Origin: Tetragonia tetragonoides
Taxonomy: Eukaryota > Streptophyta > Magnoliopsida > Caryophyllales > Aizoaceae
Reading direction: 5' to 3'
DNA: 64,000 nucleotides
NCBI GenBank assembly: GCA_038025085.1
Contig: CM076145.1
Span: 19,229,557-19,293,556, forward strand
Part shown: positions 53,512-64,000 of the stretch, piece by piece
Numbering within the stretch: the stretch's first letter is position 1
Layout of the letters: each line of letters opens with the position of its first letter
Translations under genes and position numbers: made by a program
Notes under the pieces: model-generated
The model's input: the letters and a program-made list of their open reading frames with translations, nothing else
The model's database searches: none
What the model was told of the DNA's origin: nothing

Positions 53512-54758
53512 AAAAATAGTTTTAAAACAAAAGTGGGAAGTCTCTATCTAGAATATTCTATCAACATAGCTACCCTTGGGGTCTAAGTAATGGGTTTAGG
53601 TCAAAAGATCTCGACTCAAAACGGGATAAAAATAAAAAGACATTATACTCTTGATTAAAAGGAGAGGGGAGAGATATAATCCCGACTCAATATGGGATAA
53701 AGCAAAACACGTTATATTCTTGACTAAAAGGAGAGGGGAGAGATATTATCTCGACTTAATATGGGATAAAGCAAAAGATATTATACTCTTGACTAAAAGG
53801 AGAGGGGAGAGATATTATCTCGACTCAATATGGGATCAATCAAAAGATATTATACTCTTGACTAAAAGGAGAGGGGAGAGATATTATCTCGACTCAATAT
53901 GGGATCAAGCAAAAGATATTATACTTTTGACTAAAAGGAGAGGGGAGAGATAATATCTCGACTCAATATGGGATAAAGCAAAAGATATTATACTATTGAC
54001 TAAAAGGTGAGGGGAGAGATATTATCTCGAGATCTTTGACTAAAACTCACTACCTAAATAAAAGGAAAGAATAAAACACTAAATCTTTCCTAAGGTAACA
54101 AGCCTCATATAGAACAATCAGGGATACTGTTTACTAAAAATAAAGATTCTAGACTCAATCTTAAGATAAAATCTAGACTCAAAAAAAGAAAAGATCCTAA
54201 TTGGGGTGTAACCTAATATTCTATGACAACCAAAATGGCTACGCAAAGATTGCGTTCACATATGGGCAAACAGCACAACAGCGCAAATGACACGATCAAG
54301 AAAATCTAGCATGGACTTCGGACTGAGTTTCGACCTAAAACATTGGTTCTAGTTCATGCAATGGGGTAGCCTTAAGGGTTTTGGTCAAAAGGTACTCATG
54401 ATCAAGAATGTACAAAAATCCGGGGATGCGCGACAATGTGATGCATCCTTATTATCCTACTCGTCAAATGGACAAATGCGTAGGAAGGTACATGAGGTGG
54501 GGGGATCCATGTTTCTTGGCAAAGAAGAATCGAGTGGATTCTCACCAAGGCACTTCACCACACTCCATTGGCTAAGAAACTAGTTTGAACTTATAAAACA
54601 AGCTCGGAAGTTGCGCAAGCGCATGCACATGAATGCAATGGATGCAATTTAATAAGATGAATGAGAAGCCACAACAATAATAAAGAACACTCAAGGTAGT
54701 GAACCAAGCAAAAATAATGACATTGAATTTATTTTCAAGTTATACCCTCTCAATCATG
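53512..54758 (-). other. D 5' leader
   Basis: No gene. Contains the 69-bp array (53640-54040) and blocks shared with E (GGATCCATGTTTCTTGGCAA). Confidence 0.7.
53640..54040. repeat. 69-bp tandem repeat in D leader, about six copies
   Basis: Copies start near 53640, 53702, 53771, 53840, 53909 and 53978. The unit length is a multiple of three, so one frame stays open for 100 codons (KRRGERYYLDSIWDQAKDII repeated); this is a by-product unless shown otherwise. Confidence 0.92.
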
Positions 54759-54777
54759 TCCCCAGTGAAGTCGCCAC
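54759..54777 (-). other. Primer binding site of D
   Basis: The minus strand reads TGGCGACTTCACTGGGGA immediately after the LTR end (GCCTAAAG). Confidence 0.85.
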
Positions 54778-56270
54778 TTTAGGCTAACGGATTTTTCTCC
54801 CCTTTCTCGAGTGGCCAGCGGGATTGCCTGGGAGAGCGTCGTTGGTTTCATGAATCTCTCGAATGTGAATGCACATGAAGATTTTCCTTTCGTACTAAGG
54901 ACATGATTAAGAATGACGGAAGTCGCCACCAAATTTAAGAAAATTTGGAAACGTTGGAATCAAGTCGATAGTCTAAAAAGACGTCAAGTCAATTCCTGTG
55001 CACCCCAATCCCTATTGGGGAAATTGACTTTATAAATGAGTTCGGGGGCGTGAGTAGGATCTAGGAAGGTGTTAGACGCCCAACTCGCCCGTTGACAACA
55101 ATGACCTTTACTAATCAATTCAATGCGATTATTAATGCTACGGTTCCAAACAAGGTTTAATTTGTCCAAATTCCTGGTTTTAACTAATTGGTTGAACAAA
55201 CATTACTAATGTGACCACTTTTAACAACTTATCAAGTTACATGCTTTTATTGCTAGAAAACGATAAATATGCTAAACCTGCAAATTAGAAGACTAACAAG
55301 ATAATTTATCCCAACAATCCACAACAAAGCGTAATTTATAATTTAAACAGCAATAAAATAACATTCATCCATTCATTCATTCACGGGGTTCAATACAAGC
55401 CCTTTTTGCTATAAACGCGTCATGCATGTACATGTAACATAAACCAAATTCGTTAGTAAATAACAAGCAATATATAATTTGATGAAAACCCTCAGGTTAG
55501 ATTACCTAGATGCTCACAATGAACTTATTGGGTTGTTATGCTTGAACTCTTGCTCTTGATGAAGTATGAATGTTTATTTTGTGGTGCTAAGGCTAGCCTA
55601 AAGAAGGAGTAGAATCAGAAATTTAGGGTTTGTTATGAGAGAGAAACTGCCAACCAAAAGACCAAGCTCTTCAGAGAGAATGTCCAACCTCTAAAATTCC
55701 CAATCTCTTCAACTAAACCCTAAGGTTTGTTTTTTTTAGAAGAGGGGGACTTGCCACTGTTTGGCACAGAAATCGAATGGCCCTCGACTTTGCCGTTGGA
55801 AAGAAAGGGTACAGGCGACCATGCAGCTAGGCCAAGCGGTTGAACCGCTTGGCAAGCGGTTCAGCCGCTTGGCCTAGCAGCCACCGCTTGAACTCAAGCG
55901 TGGCTGCTTAGACCTGGAGCGGCCTGCCTACATAGGCCGTGACATGCTTTCTAAGCGGAGGAGGCTATTCCGAGGGGGTTCAAGCGGGATTAACTGAGTT
56001 CCCTTGTTTGACCAAGGGTTGATTCAAGGGTATGGGTTCCTTTCGGTCCCTTGGGCTCAAAGAGGCCTATCTCTCAGTTTTGGACTCCAAATGAATTGAG
56101 TCCAACTGTTTGGATCACCTGTACAAAAGGCTTCTACTGGTTAATTTAAATGAACTGGGATAATCATCAGAGCAATTTTATTCTCGCAACCCGAGTACGA
56201 GCAAAATCCAATCATTTCATCATCGGGTTTTTATGGGGACTTATCATAGACACAATTTTTGGTGTCTACA
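54778..56270 (-). repeat. 5' LTR of D
   Basis: Terminus TGTAGACACC (56270) to TTAGCCTAAA (54778; expected TACA). The TATA box of its relatives (TTTATATAGAAG) is a T run here (55728-55740), so this promoter is probably dead. Palindromes at 55830-55925 are fewer than in 6160-6290. Confidence 0.9.
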
Positions 56271-56275
56271 ATGGT
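56271..56275. repeat. Target-site duplication of D, right copy (ATGGT)
   Basis: Compare ACGGT at 5113-5117. Confidence 0.6.
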
Positions 56276-58085
56276 ATAAAAAAATATATCATCGGAGAAA
56301 CAAGTGCTCATTGAATTGAATTCTCGCACTATTTTAGGGCATTAGGGACTACCTGAAAATAAAAGAAAAAGACTCCCAGCACGTAAGTACATGTTTGCAC
56401 ATAGTCACGACATTCATGTATTCAGGCAAGCATTAGAGCGACGCAGTTACAAACAAACATGCGATCAGACGAGCATTACAATGACACATGCAGAACAAGC
56501 AAACGAATGCACGAATGTGGGCTAGAGGCTTTTGGCACCTGCGAGGTCACCACAACAAATTACAATTTCCGTCCGGCGGATGGTCGACACATCAATTGTA
56601 ATTCTTTTCATCAACAAGAGTCGATGATTTGTGGTTTGCACGATAGGACGACTGTATATATTCCTTTAGATATACGGGTTGTCTACGAGTTACGACCCAA
56701 ACTTCCTCGAGGGTTGATAAGGGTCAAAAGGTTGTGCCAAGGCACATGCAAATGATGCAAATGATGTCAAAAGATTTTCGAGTCTCACCCTCTTAAATAA
56801 ATACCCTGTGAAGTCACCACTGTAAGGACCCGAAATAAATACCCAGTGTATCCTTATAGAAAATTTTTAAGCTGGGGGCTTTAGATAAGTTCAAGGAACC
56901 GTCGAGTTCAAAAATCTTTTGAAAAGATTTGAATTGAATAAAAAACATGAAAGAGGTCACAAATCTGCTTCCGGTGTTTTACTAAAGGGAGAAACCGAAG
57001 GAACGTAGCGCGAAGAGTGAACTAATCATGTTTTTAGAAAGACTCCCGCTCATATAGAACATATGAGCACCCAAGAATAAAGGGTTCGGGGGAAAAGGTA
57101 CGAGGTGGGAAGATGTTAGGCACCCAACTCGCCCATTTTACGACGGCCTCTACTAACTCAAGTTTGCTTAATAATTTAAAGACATGATTCCCACATAAAC
57201 CAGATTATCAACCTAGATTTAGGCTATTAATTGGTTCACAACAAGCATCACGATATTTATTATTGACCCTTATTTACACATGCATTCGAATGACAAATTG
57301 AGCATTACAACAGCTAGACATGCTTATTTACAAGATTGAAAGACATAATTTAGAAAGCAATAAAAGACATTATTTGCATGATATCTATATTTTGACTACT
57401 AGAACATAAACAATTAAGCAATTAAGTTAATTTGAGCCCTCAAGAGTTAGTACATGAACTGTAGGCTATTTAGCTATTGAATAATAAAAACAAGATCTCA
57501 AGTAAAGAAAGAGGAAAAAGCTCGGGAGTACTCAACCGAGTATAGAATGATTTTGTAGAAGAAAGAGGGAGAAGCTCAAGAATACTTAACTGAGAATAGA
57601 GGTTGTCAACTGTAGACTGTGTGATTTGAACTCAGGGAGGAGGGTCGTATTTATAAGGAAAGAAGTAGGGTTGGACGGGTGAAGAGAGGGCCGAAATGCA
57701 GATATCGGGCTTGGAAAAGGTGGGCGTCAGCAGACCTAACGAGGGCCGCTGATGGCCCTCGCCACAGCCGCTGGCGGCCCTGGAGAAACTGCCAGGCCGT
57801 TGGCGGCTGTGGGGATGCCAGTTTGACATCCAGTCAATTTGGATTTTTGGAGGAATTTTTAATGTTTCGAAAATGCGAAAAGACCTTTTTACCTTCCTTT
57901 GGTAAAAGACAGTTTTACCCTCGGTTAACAACTTTCCAACCAGGGCTCGGAAAACGGCACGAGAGGTGTCGCTGAGAAGCTCTTGAACGAGGTCTTTGAA
58001 TGTGATCAAAATAAAGGAGTTATTGAGAAAAATCTGAGACCTTATTTTACCTATCAAAGCAAAAATAACATTCAAGTTTATAATT
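56276..58085 (-). mobile_element. F (right half): leader, primer site and 5' LTR
   Basis: 56276-56803 continues the F leader (TTGAATTCTCGCACTATTTT, CGTCCGGCGGATGGTCGACA). The primer site is degenerate (minus GGTGACTTCACAGGG, 56804-56820). LTR 56821-58085 starts TGTAAGGACCC, with palindromes at 57735-57815 and the block GGTACGAGGTGGGAAG as in B. It loses its outer terminus (TGTAGACGCC expected) at the junction with G. Confidence 0.8.
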
Positions 58086-58122
58086 TACTTCTTTCAAGTT
58101 TATAACATTCAAGTTTATAACC
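58071..58122. repeat. CAAGTTTATAA repeats at the F/G junction
   Basis: Three short copies of (TT)CAAGTTTATAA at the point where B-family LTR sequence ends and G-family LTR sequence begins; a likely scar of microhomology-based joining. Confidence 0.6.
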
Positions 58123-58287
58123 TGAGACATCACCAAACACGATTAGGGTTTTTTTTAGTTTTTGTGCTCAGTAAATTATGAAATTTCCCTTGGGCCGACC
58201 TTTTCCACTTACGTCCATCTTAATCCATTACCATCATCATCAGGTTTTTGCAGTACCAGGGGATGAGAACCGATTAGGGTGTCTACA
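58100..58287 (-). repeat. G 3' LTR fragment
   Basis: Matches 61612-61912 in outline (GGGATGAGAACCGAT, AATCCATTACCATCATCATC) including the terminus, with an internal deletion of about 110 bases relative to it. Confidence 0.82.
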
Positions 58288-59416
58288 CATTCTTAGTGGG
58301 ATAAACCTTCTTGGGCGTCTATCAGTAATGGCACTCACCTCATTTCCTCTACTAGTGAAGGGATGATTGGTGTTAGTGTACTTCTTATCTTTGTAGCCGC
58401 TTGTGTTGCTAGTGTAAGTGACCTTGCTCTTTCCCTTTTGGAGTTGGTCTTTTTCAATAGCCATGCCTACTTCAGTTAGTTGGGCATAACTGGTAATGGG
58501 TTGAAACTTCAAGTGTTCGCGGTATTCGGACGCCAAGTTTGAATAAGCATCCTAATTTGATCTCTTTCTGATAGGCATCAATCAATTCAGCGACCTTGGT
58601 TCTCCATCTCCTTACGAAATTGGTGAACCCTTCCTTTGTTTGGTGATGTCCAATTCCCTCAATGTCATGGGAGGGGAGGCAAGACATTGTCAGCATATCT
58701 TTCTAGGAATATAGTGGATAAATCCTCCCACTTTTGTAGCTTTTGGTGGGTTTCATGAAGAACCAGGCCCTCACAGCGGGGTCCAAGGTTTGGGAAAAGA
58801 GGTGAACATATAGATCTTGTTCAATGCCTCTAAGGCTCAATGCGGTGGTAAAACCTCTAATATGATCTTGTGGATCATCATTTTCTTTGAAAGTGGGAAC
58901 TTTGGGCATAGAAAACTTGGTGGGCAATTTTCCCTTGATGTGGGGAGCATAGCCTTTAGAGTTGATAATCATGTCGTTGACGACACGAATCTTGCTAGAA
59001 CTGACTCAAGCCTGTTCAGCTTAGCTTGAAGTTCTTGGACCTCTTTAGTCTAGGGCTCAATCTGATCATCATTTATTTTGGGCTCGTCCTCATCCCTAGA
59101 AGGGGGATCCAACTTAGCGACACGGGTTTCCATGTCAAGGAATCTAGCATTCATAACAGTCATTTGGGCCAACAAATCATCCATCTTTAGGCTTGGCTTC
59201 TTTCCCCCTCTCCAGACATAATGGACTTAGGTGAAGTAGGTGGCGTAGCACGCGGTGACAATGGCGGTTTTTGAAGGTAATCGAGCCAAATGGAGCCCAC
59301 AAACTGTGCTTGCGGTGGCGGTTCGAATGACAACTTGTGGAGCACTCTTCTATTGGTCTCGTCTCTCTCCCACATTTTAGGACCGTGATCTTTGTTCCTT
59401 CCAATTCTTGACACAA
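58288..59416 (-). pseudogene. G gag, truncated
   Basis: Minus-strand pieces: N-terminus (59177-59416), HIKGKLPTKFSMPKVPTFKE (about 58920), FSQTLDPAVRAWFFMKP (about 58760), TNFVRRWRTKVAELID (about 58610), FQPITSYAQLTEVGMAIEKD (about 58480) and RPRRFIPLRM at the LTR junction. No zinc knuckle remains. Frameshifts separate the pieces. Confidence 0.75.
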
Positions 59417-60375
59417 AAAGACCTATTTAAGAAACAAGAAAGAAATGGAAGACTCCATGAGAAAGAAATATTTTTAAAAATAAAGGTGGGAAAAGGAATA
59501 TGGAATTAAATCCTCAACATGACAAGTTTTTGGAAAGACTCGATTTTATGTAAGTAGCATATTTCGGACAATGATCTTTCGACTCTAACAATTAAAGAAA
59601 TTATACTCTTGACTTGCTTTGCTTTGTAAAAGAAATTATACTCTTGACTTGCTATAAGGAAAGATTATGAGTCTTTTTTTAATGGGAAAGATCATTGACC
59701 AAAATGTATTACTCGCATGCAATCTGATTCATATGGAAAGAAACGTCTTCCTAATCTGGTTACTAGCATCGTCGAAATTACTCATGGATTCTATTTCCTA
59801 ATAAGAAAAGATCATAGACTCTATTTGTAAAACTTGACAAAATGCACAAGCACACAAAAGAGACAACTTGCCTAAAGCTAGACTAAAAAAAGATCCTAAG
59901 GGCGGATCTAGTCCTAGTATTCTATGGAAATAAATCACATAGCAAGGAAGCAATAAATCACAATATGGAAGTAAATCAATTAGCACCTTGAAATGGACCA
60001 TGAGACTAAATGCAATCTATGGTTTGATATGGTAATCCACGACCGGATGCGTTTCGTCATCTATGGGATGCATAGTAAGACTAGACGTACTGTTTGGCAT
60101 TCCTCAAATGGAAAACATGCAAAGTGTCATGGGGTGGAACACGACTATGTGCAAGGAAATTCGGACCTAGTGGGTCACCAACCAAGTCATAGACAATACT
60201 GCAAGGGGTAGATCCGATTATGGTGTTGTGATGGCTTTCGCCATCTTGCGGAGATAACGCATGCAAGTGAATGACATGAATGCAAAGCGATAGGAAATAA
60301 CCATATACGGTAATTGGACCAAAAAGTTAAAATATATAATTGATAAGCCTTCGAATTATACCCTCTTAAAATTGT
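59417..60375 (-). other. G 5' leader
   Basis: No gene. AAGAAATTATACTCTTGACT occurs twice (about 59600 and 59632), a faint relative of the D/E leader repeat. Confidence 0.6.
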
Positions 60376-60393
60376 CCCCAGTGAAGTCGTCAC
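60376..60393 (-). other. Primer binding site of G
   Basis: Minus strand TGACGACTTCACTGGGGA, one base different from D and B. Confidence 0.82.
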
Positions 60394-61912
60394 TGTAAGA
60401 ACCCTCGTCTTTCGGCACTATTTGGCTAATTTAGTTGGAATTAGCAGTTCTTAAATAATACGTCATATGCGACATGATTAATTGTGATAGGGGAAATAAC
60501 AAGAGAATAATGAAGCCATCTCAAAATTTTAAGAAAACAATGGGAAACCATCAAAAGTGCACCCAATTCCTATTGAGAATTGACTCATACCGAAAACGGG
60601 CCAAAGATTACGTCCGGGGATGTGGGTACGAAAAGATAAAACGAATCCTATCTAAATTGCCCGAATTAACGGTCTTTACTAATCCTATCTATGTCAAATA
60701 TTATTTAATTCATATGGTTCCACATAAATCCGGTCGTCCAAAGCCTTAAATTAACTAGGCGGGTTAAAGACAACCTATTTACTATCGTTATCACTTTGCA
60801 CAATAACATCCAATTTGCATGCAATTTATCTAACAAGCACAAACCATAATAAGGGAGCAATAAATAAATATACTCCAACCTACCACAATTGCTAAACGCG
60901 CCAATTATTGCATGTGCACATTTACAAATTTGTTAGTAACTTCAATGGAAGCACAATGCAAAATAACTATATTATATGCTAAAATAAACCTAAAGGCTCA
61001 CTATATGCTAAAATAAATATAAAAGATGCAAACTTTAACTATTTCAACATGCATGCATAATAAATAAAGAGCAAACATGCATAATAAATTCAAACATAAT
61101 CAAAAGCTAAAAACAACATGATTAAAACAGTAAAAGAGAATTGAAAGAATTAATTTAAGCCCTTAGGATGGTTAATCTGGACGTTCTATTCGAACGAGAC
61201 TAGTAGAATTGGACTTTGCTCTTTGATCTTGGGTGCTAGATTGAATTCAATGGCATGCTTGAATCTTCAAAATTCAGAGTTCTCAATGATTTAGGGGTTT
61301 GTTCTCTCAGAATTGCTCTCAAATTTGTAGACTGACCAGCCTCGCTCTCTCAAAAGAGTTGAAGAGAAGTATTTATACAGTTAGGGGACAGAATTAGGGG
61401 CCTAGGGCTGAAGCCCGGCTCGAAAAATCGGCCCAGGCAAAAACCTGGCCCAACGGCTATGCGAAAGCCAGCTGGGGCCAGCGGCTACCGCTGAGGCTTA
61501 GCGGTGGAAACGCTGGAGCTCAGCGGTGGCTAAAACTAGCTCCGCTATCTCGCGTGTGCCGCTGGGTCCCTCGGATTAGCCGTAGACCTGGAGGCACGCG
61601 GGCGACTAGGGTTTTTTGACATTTTGTGCTCAATTATTACGAAAGTTCCCATGGGCGGACCCACGGGGTCGGGATCAAGTGGTTTTTACCCAAGTCTTCA
61701 AGACATGATATCTTTTGATCCGGGAACCTGATTGAGGCAAGGTCAAAGGCGTCGGAATCCTTATAATAAGGGCTATCCAAAGACTGAGGTTCCAAAGAAA
61801 TTGGTCTAGACTTCCAAGTCATCTCCTTTCTACTTACGTATATATTAATCCATTACCATCATTATCTGGCTTTTGCGGTGCCAGGGGATGAGAACCGATG
61901 AGGGTGTCTACA
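60394..61912 (-). repeat. 5' LTR of G
   Basis: TGTAAGAACCCTCG to AGGGTGTCTACA. A GCGG/CCGC-rich stretch (61440-61565: AGCGGCTACCGCTG, TAGCGGTGGAAACGCT) lies upstream of TATA-like GTATTTATACAG (near 61370), the same layout as B and D. Confidence 0.85.
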
Positions 61913-62631
61913 AAGAGCAACAGGCCCATACAGGTCAAGTAATCTATCTGACTGTAAGTGGTAGTTAGCGTCATACCACAAAGGACGCCCTCTAAAGGAC
62001 AAATCCGTCAGAACAACAAACTGGTACTGGGTAGGAAGGTGTTCGTTCTATCCCAAAGCCTCTCTATCAAGCCGCGGGAAATCACTCAAGGGTCCCCCGT
62101 ATGAGAAGACTGGATAACATATAAGAAGGCCTCAAAACCCAAAGCCCGAATCAAGTCCCTTGTTCTACTAGAAAAAGAATCTAGCATAATGTCCCAATTC
62201 GAAGTTGACCCATGAGCCTGCAAATATGTACCGACTTCCTAGCCAACATACAGACAAAATTTTTCAATACCCCGCACACTAAAATTCCAATCCAGACAAA
62301 TCTACATAAATATTCCAGTACAATCCCAATTTGTTCGTGTGCCGAAGCAGTAATAGTTGAAGTTTGCAATATAAAGAACAAAACAGAGAAAAAGTCAGAA
62401 ACGTACCGGATACAAGTCAGACAAGCGATTCGGTCTATCAGGCAAAAGTACACTGCGGTCCCAAGCCTCCATAGGATGCCAGTCCATACGCATAAACGAG
62501 TCCTGATACAAATCTGCCCCGTCAATATGGTAAGTTGAAGGTCTCCAAGATGGAAGACACCCAATATGGAAAAGGTCTCTATTTTCCTCTTCCCTGGTCA
62601 TGTGACTCTTCCCTTCGTCCTTTGGAGCCAT
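61913..62631 (-). pseudogene. PMD gene of H (exons 1-2, partial)
   Basis: Exon 1, 62407-62631 (225 bases, identical in length to exon 1 of B), begins MAPKDEGKSHMTREEENRDL and contains YQDSFMRMDWHPMEAWDRSV and LLPDRPNRLSDL. The TGG at its centre is intact where B has TAG. Donor GTACGT at 62406, intron 62219-62406, acceptor GCAG. Exon 2 runs from 62218 into the G insertion at 61913, matching B from its start (GCTCATGGG). Exon 2 shows stops. No evidence of expression. Confidence 0.8.
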
Positions 62632-62734
62632 TAACGAGCACTTTCAAACTTTTTGTCTCTACAAGTGAGAAATTTCAAGTGTCAGATTTGCAACATACAA
62701 GCACCCATTGAACAATGCAACTAATCATGTTCTA

Positions 62735-63681
62735 AAAAAGACTGCCCTGCACCTTCAGTTCAAAAGACACATCTACAGTTGACACCCTCTATTCTCAATA
62801 GTATTAACTATGAGTTTTTCCCTCTTTCTTTCAAATCAATTCTATTCTATTCTTTCTTGAGATCTTGCTTTACTATTCAATTGCTAAATAGCCTACAGTT
62901 CAGGTACTAAACTCCTAAGGGCTCAAATCAATATAATTGCTTAACTGTTTATTTTCTATTAGTCAAAATGTAGATATCATGTTAATCATGTCTTTTATTG
63001 CTTCTTAAATACTGTCTTTCAATTCTGTAAATTAAATAAGCATGTCTAGTTGTTGTAATCCTCAACTTGCCAATCAAATGCATGTCTAAATACGAGTCAA
63101 TAACAAATGTCGTGATGCTTGTGGTGAACCAACTAATAGTCTAATCTAGGTTATTAATCTAGTTTTGTGATGGAATTATGTCTTTAATTTATTAAACAAA
63201 CTTGAGTTAGTAGAGGTCGTGAAAAAATGGGACAATTGGGAGCCTAAGACCTTCTCACCTCGGACCTTCGCCCCCGAACCCTTATTCTTGGGTACTCATA
63301 TGTACTATATGAGCGGGAGTATTTCTAAAAGCATGATCTGTTGACTTTTCGCACTACTGGGTTGTCCCTTCGATAAAACGCCGCTAGCAGAATATTGACC
63401 TCTTTCATAGTTTTTATTCAAATTCAAATCTTTTCAAATATTTTTGTAACTCGACGGTTCCTTGAAGTTATTTAACCCCCAATATATAAATTTTGTTAAA
63501 AAAAACAAAAAAAAAATTAAATTTAAAAAAAATAAATTGTTTTGCAAAAGATTTTTGGAAAAAAAGAAGTTTTTGTGGGTATTTCGGAAACGGTCTCTCT
63601 ACTAGTAGGTGACTAGTTAGGGGTAAGACTTCGTACATCTGGATCTCCCCAAACCCCGCCCTAGGCGGGATAGTTACTGGG

Positions 63682-63712
<31 letters not shown>

Positions 63713-63753
63713 AATAGGACGCAGTACGAGATGCGAAAATCCGGGTCCTTACA
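62735..63753 (+). repeat. Truncated B-family LTR inside H
   Basis: Matches the second part of the B LTR in inverted order relative to 17963 (ACAGTTGACA, AATAAACAG-type blocks, GGTCCTTACA end). The LTR start is missing and no primer site follows. An A-rich tract (63486-63540) and a SINE end are embedded. Confidence 0.75.
63575..63713 (+). mobile_element. SINE 3' part, TS/Au type
   Basis: TTCGGAAACGGTCTCTCTAC, TAGGGGTAAGACTTCGTACA, CCCCAAACCCCGCC, GGGATAGTTACTGGG and a (GTT)n tail of about ten units match the well-known 3' half of plant TS/Au SINEs. The tRNA-related 5' half is not seen. Confidence 0.75.
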
Positions 63754-63938
63754 CCTTAATGTTTTCTTGTGTTCATAAAGACGAAATATTAGCATCCACT
63801 GAGAGCGTTTCAGTCAAGGTTTGCCTAATTTGCATTCATATTGTACACTCTCACACAAGTGCACATCAGCATCCTGCATGTCACTTTCGGAATAATTTGA
63901 TCTTCTCTTTACTCAAGCTCGATGAAAGTGGGGGCTTT
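63754..63938 (+). other. H 3' untranslated segment and polypurine tract
   Basis: The inverted counterpart of 19175-19330 in B (TGTACACTCTCACAC, GTGCACATCAGCATCCTGCA). Ends GAAAGTGGGGGCTTT (63924-63938). Confidence 0.8.
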
Positions 63939-64000
63939 TGTAGATGTCTAAAAAGCGTCGTCAGATTTTTCCGCAAAATCTCGATGATGAAAGGAGTAAT
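63939..64000 (+). repeat. 3' LTR of H, first 62 bases
   Basis: TGTAGATGTCTAAAAAGCG ... GATGATGAAAGGAGTAAT, matching the B LTR start; runs off the window. Confidence 0.82.

Larger units (their letters stand above)
58090..61912 (-). mobile_element. G: Tat/Ogre-like deletion derivative
   Basis: 5' LTR 60394-61912, primer site, leader and gag, then the first about 190 bases of a 3' LTR (58100-58287), all minus strand. Pol and the polypurine tract are missing: gag runs straight into TGTAGACACCCTAATCGG at 58287. The LTR family differs from B and D apart from the termini. It inserted into H at 61913. Confidence 0.78.
61913..64000 (+). mobile_element. H: plus-strand B-family element, 3' part
   Basis: Antisense PMD exons 1-2 on the minus strand, an LTR fragment (62735-63753), conserved 3' untranslated segment, polypurine tract and the start of the 3' LTR at 63939. 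Interrupted on the left by G. It shows that the PMD gene lies antisense to element polarity in a third copy. Confidence 0.75.

Noticed and set aside
53651..53953. 100-codon repeat protein
   Set aside because: Produced by a 69-bp DNA repeat in an untranslated leader; the same repeat in E gives a shorter, broken frame.

Overview
The window looks like intergenic heterochromatin of a flowering plant, probably a eudicot; the species cannot be named from sequence alone. I found no host gene, rRNA, tRNA or CRISPR array. Nearly all of it is nested Ty3/gypsy LTR retrotransposons, most with stop codons and frameshifts. Two lineages dominate: a Tat/Ogre-like group (two RNase H domains, LTRs opening TGTAGA, a TGGCGACTTCACTGGGGA primer site) and a Tekay-like chromovirus (initiator-Met primer site, C-terminal chromodomain). 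Smaller pieces include a solo LTR, a TS/Au-type SINE end and a Stowaway-like terminus.

Layout. 1-3186: 5' LTR, primer site and gag start of a minus-strand Tekay-like element (X'), abutting a Tat/Ogre gag. 3187-5117 and 56271-58085: the two halves of a minus-strand Tat/Ogre element F, split by element D. 5118-56270: element D (minus strand), expanded to 51 kb by later insertions or rearrangements: A (Retand-like gag-pol fragment, 12.55-17.6 kb), B (Tat/Ogre, 17963-31047, perfect duplication CTTGG), X (Tekay-like, 31911-47181, perfect duplication CTTAG, carrying a deleted D-family element E at 40809-46585) and a solo LTR (50322-51157). 58090-61912: deletion derivative G. 61913-64000: 3' end of a plus-strand element H of the B family, interrupted by G.

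The unusual part is on the strand opposite gag-pol. Between integrase and the 3' LTR, D, B and H carry antisense genes: a multi-exon plant-mobile-domain (PMD) gene, and in D and B also a single-exon DUF7745-like gene. PMD exon sizes are almost all multiples of three, introns are phase 0, and exon order agrees between diverged families. Upstream of each antisense gene in D and B lies a cluster of GC-rich palindromes whose core matches the one upstream of the TATA box in that family's own LTR (GCGG...CCGC in D, GCCGCTAGCGGC in B). This suggests a family-specific cis element shared by the LTR promoter and the antisense genes; it is the best candidate here for an under-described system.

Other structure: tandem repeats grow in the 3' untranslated regions (about 55 bp units in D, 65 bp in B) and in the 5' untranslated regions of D and E (69 bp). 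Calls are by eye; junctions without a target-site duplication are accurate to about 20-50 bp.
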